Shown: positions 7,620-14,580 of the stretch, one piece after another
How the letters are laid out: every line of letters starts with the position of its first letter
Numbering within the stretch: position 1 is the first letter of the stretch
The notes under the pieces: generated by a model
Database searches by the model: none
What the model was told of the DNA's origin: nothing
What the model saw: only the letters and a program-made list of their open reading frames with translations
NCBI RefSeq assembly: GCF_009725235.1
Contig: NZ_WJFC01000274.1
Span: forward strand, 1-14,738
Reading direction: 5' to 3'
Source of the DNA: Scytonema sp. UIC 10036
Lineage (GTDB): Bacteria > Cyanobacteriota > Cyanobacteriia > Cyanobacteriales > Nostocaceae
DNA: 14,738 bases
Made by a program: the position numbers and the translations under genes

Positions 7620-7638
7620 AGGGTGGGCATCGCACCCT
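7620..7638. repeat. GGGTGGGC palindrome
   Basis: AGGGTG (7620-7625) pairs with CACCCT (7633-7638) over a seven-base loop. It looks like the GTAGGGTGGGCA family of dispersed cyanobacterial palindromes. It lies downstream of the NYN gene and may help end its transcript. Confidence 0.45.
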
Positions 7639-7653
7639 GGAATACTCTTAAAG

Positions 7654-7673
7654 TCCCCCTTTTTTAAGGGGGA
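7654..7673. repeat. CCCCCTT/AAGGGGG hairpin repeat
   Basis: Eight-base arms TCCCCCTT and AAGGGGGA flank a TTTT loop, followed by TTTAGGGGGAGC. It resembles a repeat scattered through many filamentous cyanobacterial genomes. Together with the palindrome at 7620 it occupies the gap between the NYN and SDR genes. Confidence 0.55.
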
Positions 7674-7812
7674 TTTAGGGGGAGCTAAAAAATTAGGAGG
7701 CTAAGCAAGTAGTTTGAAAACACCACCCAGGCTCGGCAAAGCAGGAATTTTTTGTAACAAAGTAACTCATGAAGTATTATGTTAAGAGTTATGAAAAAAT
7801 GTAAAAAATATT

Positions 7813-8517
7813 ATGCAGGATAAAGTCGTAGTTATTGTTGGTGCCACTGGTGGTATTGGTTCAGCCCTGACTCGCCAACTAGCCCCTACAGGTGCAAAAT
7901 TGGTACTGGCAGCAAGGAATACCGATCGTCTTACAGCACTAGCTGCTGAGTTGCCAGGGCAAATTTTGACTGTTACTACAGATATTACTGACGTTCAACA
8001 AGTAGATACACTGATATCTAAGACGGTTGCTGGTTTTGGTCAAATTGATGTTTTGGTGAATGCAGCTGGTGTTGGAATACTCAAGTCTTACAACAGTGTG
8101 GAACCTGAGGATCTGGAAAAGATGCTGGAAGTTAATTTGAAAGGCAGTTTCTACACCTGTCAAAAAGCAGCCCAAGAAATGCAAAAGCGCAAATCCGGTC
8201 ATATTTGTAATGTTGTGGGCATTTTGGGCAAACACTCAATGGCAATGGCGGCGGCTTACTCTGCTTCTAAATTTGGTGTTGTTGGTTTTAGCAAGTGTAT
8301 GGCAGAGGAGCTGAAACGCTTTGGCATCAAGTTCACTTTATTCTATTTTGGTGGAGTTGATTCTCCTTTCTGGGACAATGTGAGTTTAAAGGTAGACCGG
8401 AAAAAAATGCTCAGCCCCGAAACTGCGGCGAATGCGATTTTCTTTGCTCTCTCGGCTGAACCTCAAGCAGTTCCCTTAGAAATTAATATCCAACCTGATA
8501 GTCATTTATTTTTGTAA
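7813..8517 (+). CDS. SDR-family oxidoreductase with atypical active site
   Basis: Cytosolic Rossmann-fold protein of 234 residues, classical short-chain dehydrogenase/reductase length; the substrate is unknown. The cofactor motif GATGGIG is at 10-16, with AARN after the second strand (R35 there favours NADP(H)). D57 lies in TTDITD, NAAG is at 83-86, the active-site N108 is in LEVNLKG, and Y149/K153 sit in AYSASK. The catalytic Ser normally lies 13 residues before Tyr; here that position is G136 (CNVVGILG), so the usual Ser-Tyr-Lys triad is incomplete. S142 is too close to Tyr to be an obvious substitute. The ATG at 7813 has no clear ribosome binding site (AT-rich leader). The HAD gene follows 117 bp downstream on the same strand and could be co-transcribed. 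Confidence 0.88.
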   Translation: MQDKVVVIVGATGGIGSALTRQLAPTGAKLVLAARNTDRLTALAAELPGQILTVTTDITDVQQVDTLISKTVAGFGQIDVLVNAAGVGILKSYNSVEPEDLEKMLEVNLKGSFYTCQKAAQEMQKRKSGHICNVVGILGKHSMAMAAAYSASKFGVVGFSKCMAEELKRFGIKFTLFYFGGVDSPFWDNVSLKVDRKKMLSPETAANAIFFALSAEPQAVPLEINIQPDSHLFL

Positions 8518-8634
8518 AAGATGACTGTCAGACTCGATTGATAAGCAATTCAAAACAGATTCATTAAATATTTAAAACCACACTACCGCATCAATTGGGA
8601 TAGTCTGTAAGTAAATTTTCAGTTTTAAAAAGAA

Positions 8635-9333
8635 ATGTTAAGACTTATTACTGATTTTGACGGTCCCATTATTGACGTTTCCGGACGTTACTACAGCGTT
8701 TACCAATATTGCTTGCAAAAAATCCGACGTCCCAGACAGGAGCTACGAGAACTGTCTAAAGCAGAATTTTGGCAAATGAAGCGATCGCGTGTTCCGGAAA
8801 AGCAAATTGCTATTATATCTGGTCTTGATGAAGCGCAAGCAGAGGAATTTTCCCAACTGCGAAAGCAAACCGTCCATACCCAACCTTATTTCGAGTACGA
8901 TACGTTAGCTCCTGGTGCTGTTGAGGCTCTCGCAAAAGTTCAAAGGGCTGGTATTGACTTGGTTGTTATGACAATGCGTCGGGAACGGGAACTAGAATAT
9001 GCTTTCAAAAAATACAATTTAGGTAGATTTTTTCCAGAAAACCGTTGTTACTGTCTGAGCAACGACTATATTAAAACTCGTGATACTGAAGATAAACCCT
9101 TGTTAATGGCAAGGGCTATGAGGGAACTCCCTCCTGCGTTTGACACTTGGATGGTGGGAGATACGGAAGCTGATATCATTTCTGCCAAAAAGCAAGGCAT
9201 TAAGGCGATCGCCGTGGAATGTGGTATTCGCGATCGTTCCCAACAAGAACTTTACCACCCAGATTTAATTGTCAAGGATTTTAGTTCTGCCGTTAATTTA
9301 GTCCTAGAACAGGCATTACAACCAGTTGGTTAA
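8635..9333 (+). CDS. HAD-superfamily hydrolase
   Basis: Cytosolic phosphatase or phosphohydrolase of the haloacid dehalogenase superfamily, 232 residues. Motif I is DFDGP with nucleophile D7 and acid/base D9. The helical cap is about 15-85. Motif II is T113 in VMTMR, motif III is K154 in TEDKP, and motif IV is GDTEAD with D176 and D180. All catalytic positions are present, so it should be active; the substrate cannot be read from sequence. The ATG at 8635 opens almost directly on motif I, as usual for the family, and is preceded by AAAGAA, a weak ribosome binding site. The TAA stop (9331-9333) is the first three bases of the heptamer array that follows. It is convergent with the CPP1-like gene. 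Confidence 0.87.
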   Translation: MLRLITDFDGPIIDVSGRYYSVYQYCLQKIRRPRQELRELSKAEFWQMKRSRVPEKQIAIISGLDEAQAEEFSQLRKQTVHTQPYFEYDTLAPGAVEALAKVQRAGIDLVVMTMRRERELEYAFKKYNLGRFFPENRCYCLSNDYIKTRDTEDKPLLMARAMRELPPAFDTWMVGDTEADIISAKKQGIKAIAVECGIRDRSQQELYHPDLIVKDFSSAVNLVLEQALQPVG

Positions 9334-9411
9334 TGGCTAATAGCTAATAGCTAATAGCTAATTGCTAATTGCTCTATTAGCCATTAGCCATTAGCCATTA
9401 GCCATTAGCTA
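9331..9411. repeat. Head-to-head heptamer array (TAATRGC / ATTAGCC)
   Basis: Six tandem heptamers on the + strand (TAATGGC, three TAATAGC, two TAATTGC; 9331-9372) are followed by five units in reverse orientation (four ATTAGCC and one ATTAGCT; 9376-9410). The halves can fold into one long hairpin with a loop of only a few bases. The array contains the TAA stop of the HAD gene at its left end and the TAG stop of the convergent CPP1-like gene at its right end, so it probably serves as a shared bidirectional terminator. Confidence 0.85.
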
Positions 9412-10038
9412 TTTTAAAAAACTACTAATAAGCCATAGCAACAAGAAAGCCACGACTGTAGAAAACTGATTTTGATTTAGATTAATAAATTGCTGTATTT
9501 GCGGTACTATCCAGGCTGCAAGGAATCCTCCTGCTATCAGACCTAGAATTAAACCGAGAAGCGTAAATAGAACAGAACGACCAAATTTACCTTCCTTGCG
9601 ACTTAGAAAGTAAACACAGACACCAATACCTAACAGCAGTGCCATTTGCAACACTGAGTCGCCTCCAGCTTGATAAAACACGCTGATAGTACTTAAACCG
9701 AGATACCAAACCCCTGGTAGTAGGATATCCTGAGGCGTTGGCTTATCTAGCATTGTTTGCAGCCACAAAGGAGACTGCTCGCGTGGGCTTTGAGTTTCTT
9801 TGGGAGGTGCTTGTACAAGCCTCTCTGGATACCGGATGCGTTCTGGAACTTTGATTTTGCCTTCCTGGCGCATTTTCAAGCGTTCCATTAAAATTGCATC
9901 ATATGCCGCCTCTATGACTTCTAGGCGCTTTGCGTCACCACTGTGTTGTTCCAGCAGACGACTGCGGACATCCTGAATTTCATCGAAGCTAGCATCCTCA
10001 GATACCCCAAGTTTTTCGTAGGGATTTTGCTCGCTCAT
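9409..10038 (-). CDS. CPP1-like J-domain-like membrane protein
   Basis: A 209-residue protein of the CPP1-like family, related to the chloroplast chaperone-like protein that stabilises protochlorophyllide oxidoreductase. Residues 1-60 form a J-like helical domain (NPYEKLGVSEDASFDEIQ...VIEAAYDAILMERL), but the HPD motif needed to stimulate Hsp70 is absent; the loop reads QHSGD (31-35). A basic, Pro-rich linker follows (61-103), then about four hydrophobic helices (106-122, 127-145, 154-176, 192-208), placing it in the thylakoid or plasma membrane with the J-like domain facing the cytosol. The ATG at 10038 has GAAGG seven bases upstream. The stop codon lies in the heptamer array. Family assignment is firm; in cyanobacteria its client is not certain. 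Confidence 0.85.
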   Translation of the reverse strand: MSEQNPYEKLGVSEDASFDEIQDVRSRLLEQHSGDAKRLEVIEAAYDAILMERLKMRQEGKIKVPERIRYPERLVQAPPKETQSPREQSPLWLQTMLDKPTPQDILLPGVWYLGLSTISVFYQAGGDSVLQMALLLGIGVCVYFLSRKEGKFGRSVLFTLLGLILGLIAGGFLAAWIVPQIQQFINLNQNQFSTVVAFLLLWLISSFLK

Positions 10039-10040
10039 CT

Positions 10041-10520
10041 AAAAACCTTCGGGATCGTGGAAACCGTGCGGCTTTAGCCCACGGATGAAACGCGACACGA
10101 CCTATTTTAATAGGCGTCCCCATACCGCCAAGGGAGGTACTAGAAGCCGGGTACTTTTGCAGTGTACTTTCGTTCAGGCAATTGTGAACTGACATTGTTC
10201 CCTCTGTACGCATATGGTGCGAAGTGCGGTCTTAGGGGCTTCCCCCAAGAGCTGCTTCAGGTTTTGCACAAAATGTGCCTTCCCTTGCGGGAGTCATGTT
10301 AGCTTCGACAATGTTAACGGTCGGCATATCCAAAAGACACTGGCTTTAAACTTTTAAACCTGTTTAATCCTTTGGTTCTAGAGTCGCGGAACTAGCTACG
10401 CATCCCGGAGTAGGAACTTGAACACTTGCCGTTAACGTAGTACGCTTCGGTACTGAGTCTGGTAAGCTAGACTTCAACTAAACCGAAGTTTTTGCTGAAG
10501 CCCTCGGATTTAATCCGGGA
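10041..10520 (+). ncRNA. Candidate large structured RNA, multi-hairpin (possibly ORF-less OMEGA/HEARO-like)
   Basis: No credible protein is encoded, yet stem-loops are packed almost end to end: CCGTG...CACGG with inner GGC-TTTA-GCC (10065-10085), CCTATT-TT-AATAGG (10101-10114), GTTCA...TGAAC (about 10172-10189), CGCA...TGCG (about 10209-10221), CTT-a-GGGG...CCCC-c-AAG (about 10231-10249), GCAC...GTGC (about 10266-10278), AGTAC...GTACT (10438-10453), CTTC...GAAG (about 10472-10488) and CGGAT-TTA-ATCCG (10505-10517). A 10-bp stem pairs ATGTTAACGG (10311-10320) with CCGTTAACGT (10429-10438). T-G wobbles in two stems would be G-U in a + strand transcript, favouring that strand. TTTA-loop hairpins of this kind are typical of IS200/IS605 and IscB element RNAs, but no TnpB or IscB gene is here. 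Identity is uncertain. Confidence 0.45.
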
Positions 10521-11220
10521 CTTGCTTACGGAAGTTTGTAACTTGAGCCTCAATCAGCGCCAATCTTTTGTTAAAGAAAAACTACTTTGAGTTGAAGTTG
10601 GTTGAAACGAATGCTTTGATTAATTCGTATAACCTACCTGGATATTAGCATGAGCAACTTCCATTGACCTAGTAGTTTTAACTATAGACACTTTAACATA
10701 TAAAAAGAACTCCGTGTATCCCCTCATGCCGTTCCTTCACTGTGGCTTTACCCTAGAATTTGAGCAAAAAGTACATTCAAGGCATTTTTGATGAAAAACT
10801 ATCTTTTCTTTTTTAGATTTGGTCACTTAGCTGTACCATAATATGGTTTCAAATAATTAGCCTCCTAATCCCTTGTGCCATAAAGCCGCATATCGATTTA
10901 AAATTAAGACTGTTTTAAATTTCTTGCATCAGGGTAGCAGAGTGTCCGGTGACTACCCACTTGCCATGGCTAAGGTTAAAAGCATCTGCTAGCAGGACAC
11001 AAGGTTAATCACAAAAACCTAAATTTCAGTTCAAGGGTGGCATTGCCAAAGTCTTCAAGCTTTATTTGTTGAAATTCCTGATTACTACACTAGTATTTGA
11101 ATAATCAGGGCATAAGTGCCTTAGCCTTGTAAATTCATATGACTCTCAAAGTGGAAACCGTAGCATCTACGGAATCCGTCTGTTAATCCTATAAATTTTT
11201 TTTTGTGCAAAGTGATGGTC
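10521..11220. promoter_or_regulatory. Long upstream region of the NrrA-like gene
   Basis: About 700 bases without a credible gene. It holds at least three clean inverted repeats: GGGTAG (10932-10937) with CTACCC (10953-10958), CCTGATTA (11077-11084) with TAATCAGG (11102-11109), and CCGTAG (11158-11163) with CTACGG (11167-11172), plus the palindrome CTGCTAGCAG (10986-10995). A run of nine T precedes the start codons. I looked for an NtcA site (GTA-N8-TAC), since nrrA is NtcA-controlled in Anabaena; the nearest candidate near 11130 has TGA for TAC and poor spacing to a -10, so I do not call it. Confidence 0.5.
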
Positions 11221-11940
11221 ATGGCTCCTGCCAAGATTCTTGTTGTTGACGACGATCCTGCGGTTCGGAATTTAATCCAACGCTTCCTGATCAAACAGAG
11301 CTATCAGGTAGAGGCTGCCGAAGATGGTAAAACCGCCCTGGCGCTCTTTGAGCAATTTAACCCCGATTTGGTAATATTGGATGTCAATTTACCAGACGTA
11401 ATCGGGTTTAACCTCTGCCAAGAGATGCAAAGCCGAAATGGCGTTTTTGTGCTAATGCTTACTAGCCGCGCCGATGAAGCTGATAAAATTCGTGGTTTCT
11501 CAAAAGGTGCTGATGACTACCTCACCAAACCATTTGGTTTGGGAGAACTAGAAGTCAGGGTCGCTGCCATTTTAAGGCGACAGCGTGTCGTAACTACGGC
11601 AGAACAAAAACGTCTGGTATTTGAAAAGTTAATGATCGACCCCGTGCGGCGAGAAGTAACACTGAACAGCTTACCAGTACCCCTAACTGCTCTAGAATTT
11701 GATTTGTTACATTTCTTAGCTAGCCATCCAGGTCGAGTTTGGCGGCGGGCTGAACTGATTCAGGAAGTTTGGGATTATGAATATGTCGGCGACCAACGGG
11801 TTGTAGACGTACATATAGGTCAAATTCGCAAAAAAATTGAAGCTGATGCCAGTCAACCCGCCTTAATTCAAACCGTGCGAGGTGTTGGATATAAGTTTGA
11901 ATGCCCCACTCAACCCCAACAGGGTGAAAAAAGCCAATAG
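11221..11940 (+). CDS. nrrA: OmpR-family response regulator, NrrA/Rre37-like
   Basis: DNA-binding response regulator of 239 residues. The receiver domain (about 4-120) has the acidic triad D10-D12, phospho-acceptor D54 (VILDVNLP), T81 and K103 (LTKPF), all intact. The winged-helix output domain (about 133-228) has LTALEFDLLHFL, the recognition-helix region DQRVVDVHIGQIRKKI, and the closing VRGVGYKFE. From memory of the Anabaena protein it is close to NrrA, the nitrogen-responsive regulator that activates hetR and glycogen-catabolism genes (Rre37 in Synechocystis); that identity needs an alignment. No partner kinase is adjacent. ATG 11221 places the receiver at the very start; ATG 11215, GTG 11212 and TTG 11203 are also in frame, and no clear ribosome binding site decides. 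A strong terminator follows at 12073. Confidence 0.8.
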   Translation: MAPAKILVVDDDPAVRNLIQRFLIKQSYQVEAAEDGKTALALFEQFNPDLVILDVNLPDVIGFNLCQEMQSRNGVFVLMLTSRADEADKIRGFSKGADDYLTKPFGLGELEVRVAAILRRQRVVTTAEQKRLVFEKLMIDPVRREVTLNSLPVPLTALEFDLLHFLASHPGRVWRRAELIQEVWDYEYVGDQRVVDVHIGQIRKKIEADASQPALIQTVRGVGYKFECPTQPQQGEKSQ

Positions 11941-12072
11941 CATTCATTCATGCCCATTGTTAGCTTGCAGCAAAACAAAGTGAATGAAAACTACTTTCTT
12001 GGGAAAAATAGCAAAGCTCTGTGTGCTAATATCTCCTAACTGTAATTATCTCTCTCTAGAAAAACTCGGGAC

Positions 12073-12108
12073 TGGCGAGTGGGGAAGTTTCCCAATCCCC
12101 ACTCGCCA
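12073..12108 (+). terminator. Rho-independent terminator after the response regulator
   Basis: A perfect 13-bp stem, TGGCGAGTGGGGA with TCCCCACTCGCCA, encloses a 10-base loop and is followed by ATCTTTT. It lies about 130 bases after the stop at 11940, giving a sizeable 3' untranslated region that also has a weaker TTCATTCA/TGAATGAA pair (about 11943-11988). Confidence 0.8.
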
Positions 12109-12201
12109 ATCTTTTGGCAAAGGCTGTGTTTCTTGTGACTAAGTTACTGAGCTTTTGATATTCATTTTTTGACCTCTCCAAAATACATAGCTTGAAAAAA
12201 C

Positions 12202-12228
12202 TTCGAGCGGTAAAACACGCCGCTCGAA
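12202..12228. terminator. Bidirectional terminator hairpin
   Basis: A perfect 9-bp stem, TTCGAGCGG with CCGCTCGAA, encloses a 9-base loop. On the + strand it is followed by ATTTTTAT; on the - strand by GTTTTTTC. It can therefore end leftward transcripts from the DUF2811 gene and back up the terminator at 12073 for rightward ones. Confidence 0.75.
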
Positions 12229-12326
12229 ATTTTTATATCTCTTTGATCCTTGCCTAAATTCAATGCACGAGCGGGAATCCCTTGCCTGCAAACTCTTTGG
12301 TGAGCGATTGCGTCGGGTATTTTTAT

Positions 12327-12524
12327 TTAACAATGATGAAATAAAGTTTCTAAGTAAACACGAGCCGCACGGCGATCGCTTTCTCCATTTTGAAGTAAAA
12401 ACAGGGACAAAGCTGCTGTCAGGACGCGGTTTTGATCCCAATCAGGATGTGTTTCTAGATAAATTTTGAGAGATTCGTGAAGTGCTTCAGGAATTTCAGT
12501 AAAGATTCCAACTGTTGTATTCAT
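12327..12524 (-). CDS. DUF2811 family small protein
   Basis: A 65-residue protein starting MNTTVGIFTEIPEALHESL and continuing through YLETHPDWDQNRVLTAALSLFLLQNG to RRAARVYLETLF. This is the pattern of the small cyanobacterial DUF2811 family, whose function is unknown. It is soluble and largely helical, about the usual family length, and its 'NRVLTAALSLFLLQ' resembles short helix-turn-helix or ribbon-helix-helix proteins, though no DNA-binding role is shown. AAAGGAG about nine bases before the ATG at 12524 is one of the best ribosome binding sites in the window, supporting a real gene despite its size. It is convergent with the response regulator, and the hairpin at 12202 ends it. Confidence 0.85.
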   Translation of the reverse strand: MNTTVGIFTEIPEALHESLKIYLETHPDWDQNRVLTAALSLFLLQNGESDRRAARVYLETLFHHC

Positions 12525-12804
12525 GAGATTTTTCTCCTTTGAAGTTCATCGATGGGGTAACTTTGCTTGTAGTAGATCCACCAGAGGTAACACAAACTTA
12601 AGAGCCTTAAAAAGGCAGAAGCACTCTCGTCAAAAGGGCGTTTATGAAAGCCTCTCCATTATGGAAGAGCACTTTATGAACAGCCCCATCAACCCTTTCA
12701 TTCCCTTAAGGAGATAGGCATTACACCCTTTGGCAGCAAGCAGTGGAAATTCCTCTGTAACAAAGATTCATTCTGCCTTCAGCATTGCTGCCACAAGCCT
12801 CGTA

Positions 12805-12827
12805 CCCTCCGCCCTCTGCCCTCTGCC
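12805..12827. repeat. CCCTCTG heptamer repeat
   Basis: Three tandem heptamers, CCCTCCG then CCCTCTG twice, followed by CC and a T-run. A short tandemly repeated repetitive sequence of the kind typical of filamentous cyanobacteria. Confidence 0.75.
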
Positions 12828-13087
12828 TTTTTTCTTGTAAATTTACACAGCAACTCAAAGGACTAAAAGAGCAAACCGCACCATTTTGCGCTAAGAGGGG
12901 GTAGGGTTGTCAATGCTGCGAAATGTTAAGAACTCGTTTATAAATAATCAATGTTTACGCAATCATAAGGCTTTTTGGCTATTTTTTGTAATATTTCTTA
13001 ATGTTAACTCAGTCTTTTGACTGAGACAGCTGTGAAAGTGAAAAATCCCCAATAGAACAGCAAAAGCTCATAACATCATCAAACCTC

Positions 13088-13128
13088 TGTGGAAAACAAC
13101 ATAATACCTGTGGAAACCTTGTGGAATG
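13088..13128 (-). promoter_or_regulatory. Cluster of three DnaA-box-like motifs
   Basis: TGTGGAAAA (13088-13096) is the exact reverse complement of the cyanobacterial DnaA box TTTTCCACA. TGTGGAAAC (13109-13117) and TGTGGAATG (13120-13128) share its TGTGGAA core. Start-to-start spacings are 21 and 11 bp, close to two and one helical turns, so all three lie on one face of the DNA. No dnaA or dnaN is nearby, so this could be a DnaA-binding or titration site rather than the origin. Protein binding is inferred. Confidence 0.5.
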
Positions 13129-13172
13129 AGTGAGGAAAATTTGGACGAATGATAAGAATTACAAACATTAAT

Positions 13173-13207
13173 CAGTGACCAGTGAGCAGTGACCAATGAC
13201 CAGTGAC
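13173..13207. repeat. CAGTGAC heptamer array
   Basis: Five tandem heptamers: CAGTGAC, CAGTGAG, CAGTGAC, CAATGAC, CAGTGAC. Intergenic, of the same heptamer class as the other arrays in this window. Confidence 0.85.
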
Positions 13208-13291
13208 ATTTTATAGTTGGTTATGAAGTCATCACTTTAACCGTAAGGTAGAAGTTCTTACACCACTAAAGGCGATATAACTAGTAATATT

Positions 13292-13312
13292 TCCAATCTC
13301 CAATCCCCAATC
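13292..13312. repeat. TCCAATC heptamer array abutting a start codon
   Basis: Three tandem heptamers (TCCAATC twice, then CCCAATC) end two bases before the TTG start of the MFS transporter. They occupy the place where a ribosome binding site would normally sit. Confidence 0.8.
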
Positions 13313-13314
13313 CC

Positions 13315-14580
13315 TTGAAGAAACATAAATTACGGCTTCTACCAAATTTAAATCATCAAATCTGGATTTTAGCTGTTGGGAGATTTCTCTTAGAATTTGG
13401 AACTGGCTTCACTTTGTTTTACGCCCCAATCTTTTTCGTTAACAAAGTTGGTTTGTCGGCAACATCTGTTGGTATCGCTTTGGGTAGTGCTTCACTATCG
13501 GGCATCATCGGGCGAATTTTAAGCGGTTCTTTTTCAGACTCTCCCTATATTGGACGACGCCGCACTTTATTGCTGGCTGCAGCCGTTTCAGCAATTGGAT
13601 CTATGGTCTTGGCTGCAACTCATGATTTTGTTACCCTGTTAATTGGGAATGCGATCGCGGGGATGGGCTTGGGTTTATACTGGCCTGCTAACGAAGCTGT
13701 TGTGGCAGATGTTACCCTACCGGAAACTCGTCATGAAGCTTATGCTCTAACTCGACTTTCAGACAATCTTGGTTTGGGCATGGGAATTGTCCTGGGAGGA
13801 GTTTTAGTGGCAACAACGGGAAACTACCGCCTACTTTTCATTATTGATGCCATCTCGTTTGTAGTCTTTTTTGTAGTCGTTTATTTTGCTATTCAAGAAA
13901 GAAATCAACGACTCAAGCCAATTTCCCAAGGAAATTCACAGTTGGCATCTTGGTTGACCTCATTACAAGATACTCGTTTCCGTATTTTTCTAGGTGCTAA
14001 TGTAATTTTTACTACATATTTTTCACAATTACACAGCAGTCTTCCCATCTACTTTAAAAATTTTGTATCCACTGGAGCATCGGGAAAAGGGTTTTCTGAA
14101 ACAACTATAAGTGCTCTTTTCGCTTGGCACTTGAGCGTTGTCATTTTGGGACAGCTACCCGTCGCCCGTTTCTTAAAACGATTTAGCGATCCTCTAGCAC
14201 TTGTTGTTTCTACGCTATTATGGGCTACTGGTTTTCTTCTCATTTGGATGACCCGCATTGCCACGTCCTATCATATAGTGTGGGCAGTGTTGGCATTGGG
14301 AGTCTTTGCTCTTGCGATTGTTTCTTATACCCCTTCCTCTTCCTCTTTAATCACGGAATTAGCTCCCGAATCACAGCGCGGCGTTTATTTCGCTATTGGT
14401 GCTCTTTGTTGGGCAATTGGATATGCTATTGGTCCTTCCGTGGGAGGTTGGGCATTAGACAAAGCTGAAATAGTGGTGAATTATTATTGGCTGGTACTAG
14501 CATTAACTGCTAGCATTGCAATCGCGATTTTGCTGTACCTGAATAAACTGATTGGGAACCAAGTAGGGAGTAGGGAGTAG
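13315..14580 (+). CDS. Major facilitator superfamily transporter
   Basis: Inner-membrane secondary transporter of 421 residues with about 12 hydrophobic helices in two six-helix halves and a polar central loop (about 193-215). MFS motif A is seen as GRILSGSFSDSPYIGRRRTLL (G66-L86, with D75 and R81-R83) between helices 2 and 3; the later segment GMGLGLYWPANEAVVAD is typical of drug-efflux-type MFS proteins. The substrate is unknown. The start is TTG at 13315: an upstream TAA (13285-13287) closes the frame and no ATG or GTG precedes the first membrane helix. A heptamer array fills the ribosome-binding-site position. At the other end the residues VGSRE and the TAG stop are encoded within a GTAGGGA array, so the native C-terminus may have been altered by repeat insertion. 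Confidence 0.87.
   Translation: MKKHKLRLLPNLNHQIWILAVGRFLLEFGTGFTLFYAPIFFVNKVGLSATSVGIALGSASLSGIIGRILSGSFSDSPYIGRRRTLLLAAAVSAIGSMVLAATHDFVTLLIGNAIAGMGLGLYWPANEAVVADVTLPETRHEAYALTRLSDNLGLGMGIVLGGVLVATTGNYRLLFIIDAISFVVFFVVVYFAIQERNQRLKPISQGNSQLASWLTSLQDTRFRIFLGANVIFTTYFSQLHSSLPIYFKNFVSTGASGKGFSETTISALFAWHLSVVILGQLPVARFLKRFSDPLALVVSTLLWATGFLLIWMTRIATSYHIVWAVLALGVFALAIVSYTPSSSSLITELAPESQRGVYFAIGALCWAIGYAIGPSVGGWALDKAEIVVNYYWLVLALTASIAIAILLYLNKLIGNQVGSRE

Larger units (their letters stand above)
12525..13314. other. Intergenic region with short repeats and DnaA-box-like motifs
   Basis: Nearly 800 bases with no convincing gene. It contains a hairpin GCCTT-aa-AAGGC near 12603, heptamer arrays at 12805, 13173 and 13292, an AT-rich stretch at about 12925-13005, a perfect stem-loop CTCAGTC-TTTT-GACTGAG (13008-13025), and three TGTGGAA motifs (13088-13128). 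It must contain the promoters of DUF2811 (-) and the MFS gene (+), but no clear -35/-10 pair was found. Confidence 0.6.

Noticed and set aside
9998..10213. 71-codon open frame on the - strand over the CPP1 start and the hairpin region
   Set aside because: It overlaps the start of the CPP1-like gene in another frame, has an unlikely composition rich in Arg/Ser/Pro, and reads straight through several RNA-like hairpins.
10041..10520. RNase P RNA, tmRNA, tRNA-Leu group I intron, group II intron, cobalamin, TPP or glutamine riboswitch
   Set aside because: None of the conserved cores I know for these RNAs (for example a domain V, the RNase P P4 segment, the tmRNA tag) could be found on either strand.
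11128..11145. NtcA-type site upstream of the NrrA-like gene
   Set aside because: The only near match is GTA-N8-TGA rather than GTA-N8-TAC, and the distance to the next TANNNT is 18 rather than about 22 bases.
11158..11204. Attenuator-type terminator before the NrrA-like gene
   Set aside because: The CCGTAG/CTACGG stem is short and the T-run begins more than 20 bases after it, so it does not form a standard intrinsic terminator.
12263..12469. 68-codon + strand frame
   Set aside because: It is the antisense of the DUF2811 gene, which has the better start signals and a family match.
12523..12717. 64-codon + strand frame opposite the DUF2811 start
   Set aside because: No ribosome binding site, no recognisable family, composition unlike a real protein; it covers the DUF2811 leader on the other strand.
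13088..13128. Chromosomal replication origin
   Set aside because: Only three boxes are seen and neither dnaA nor dnaN is nearby; a DnaA-binding site is as far as the sequence goes.
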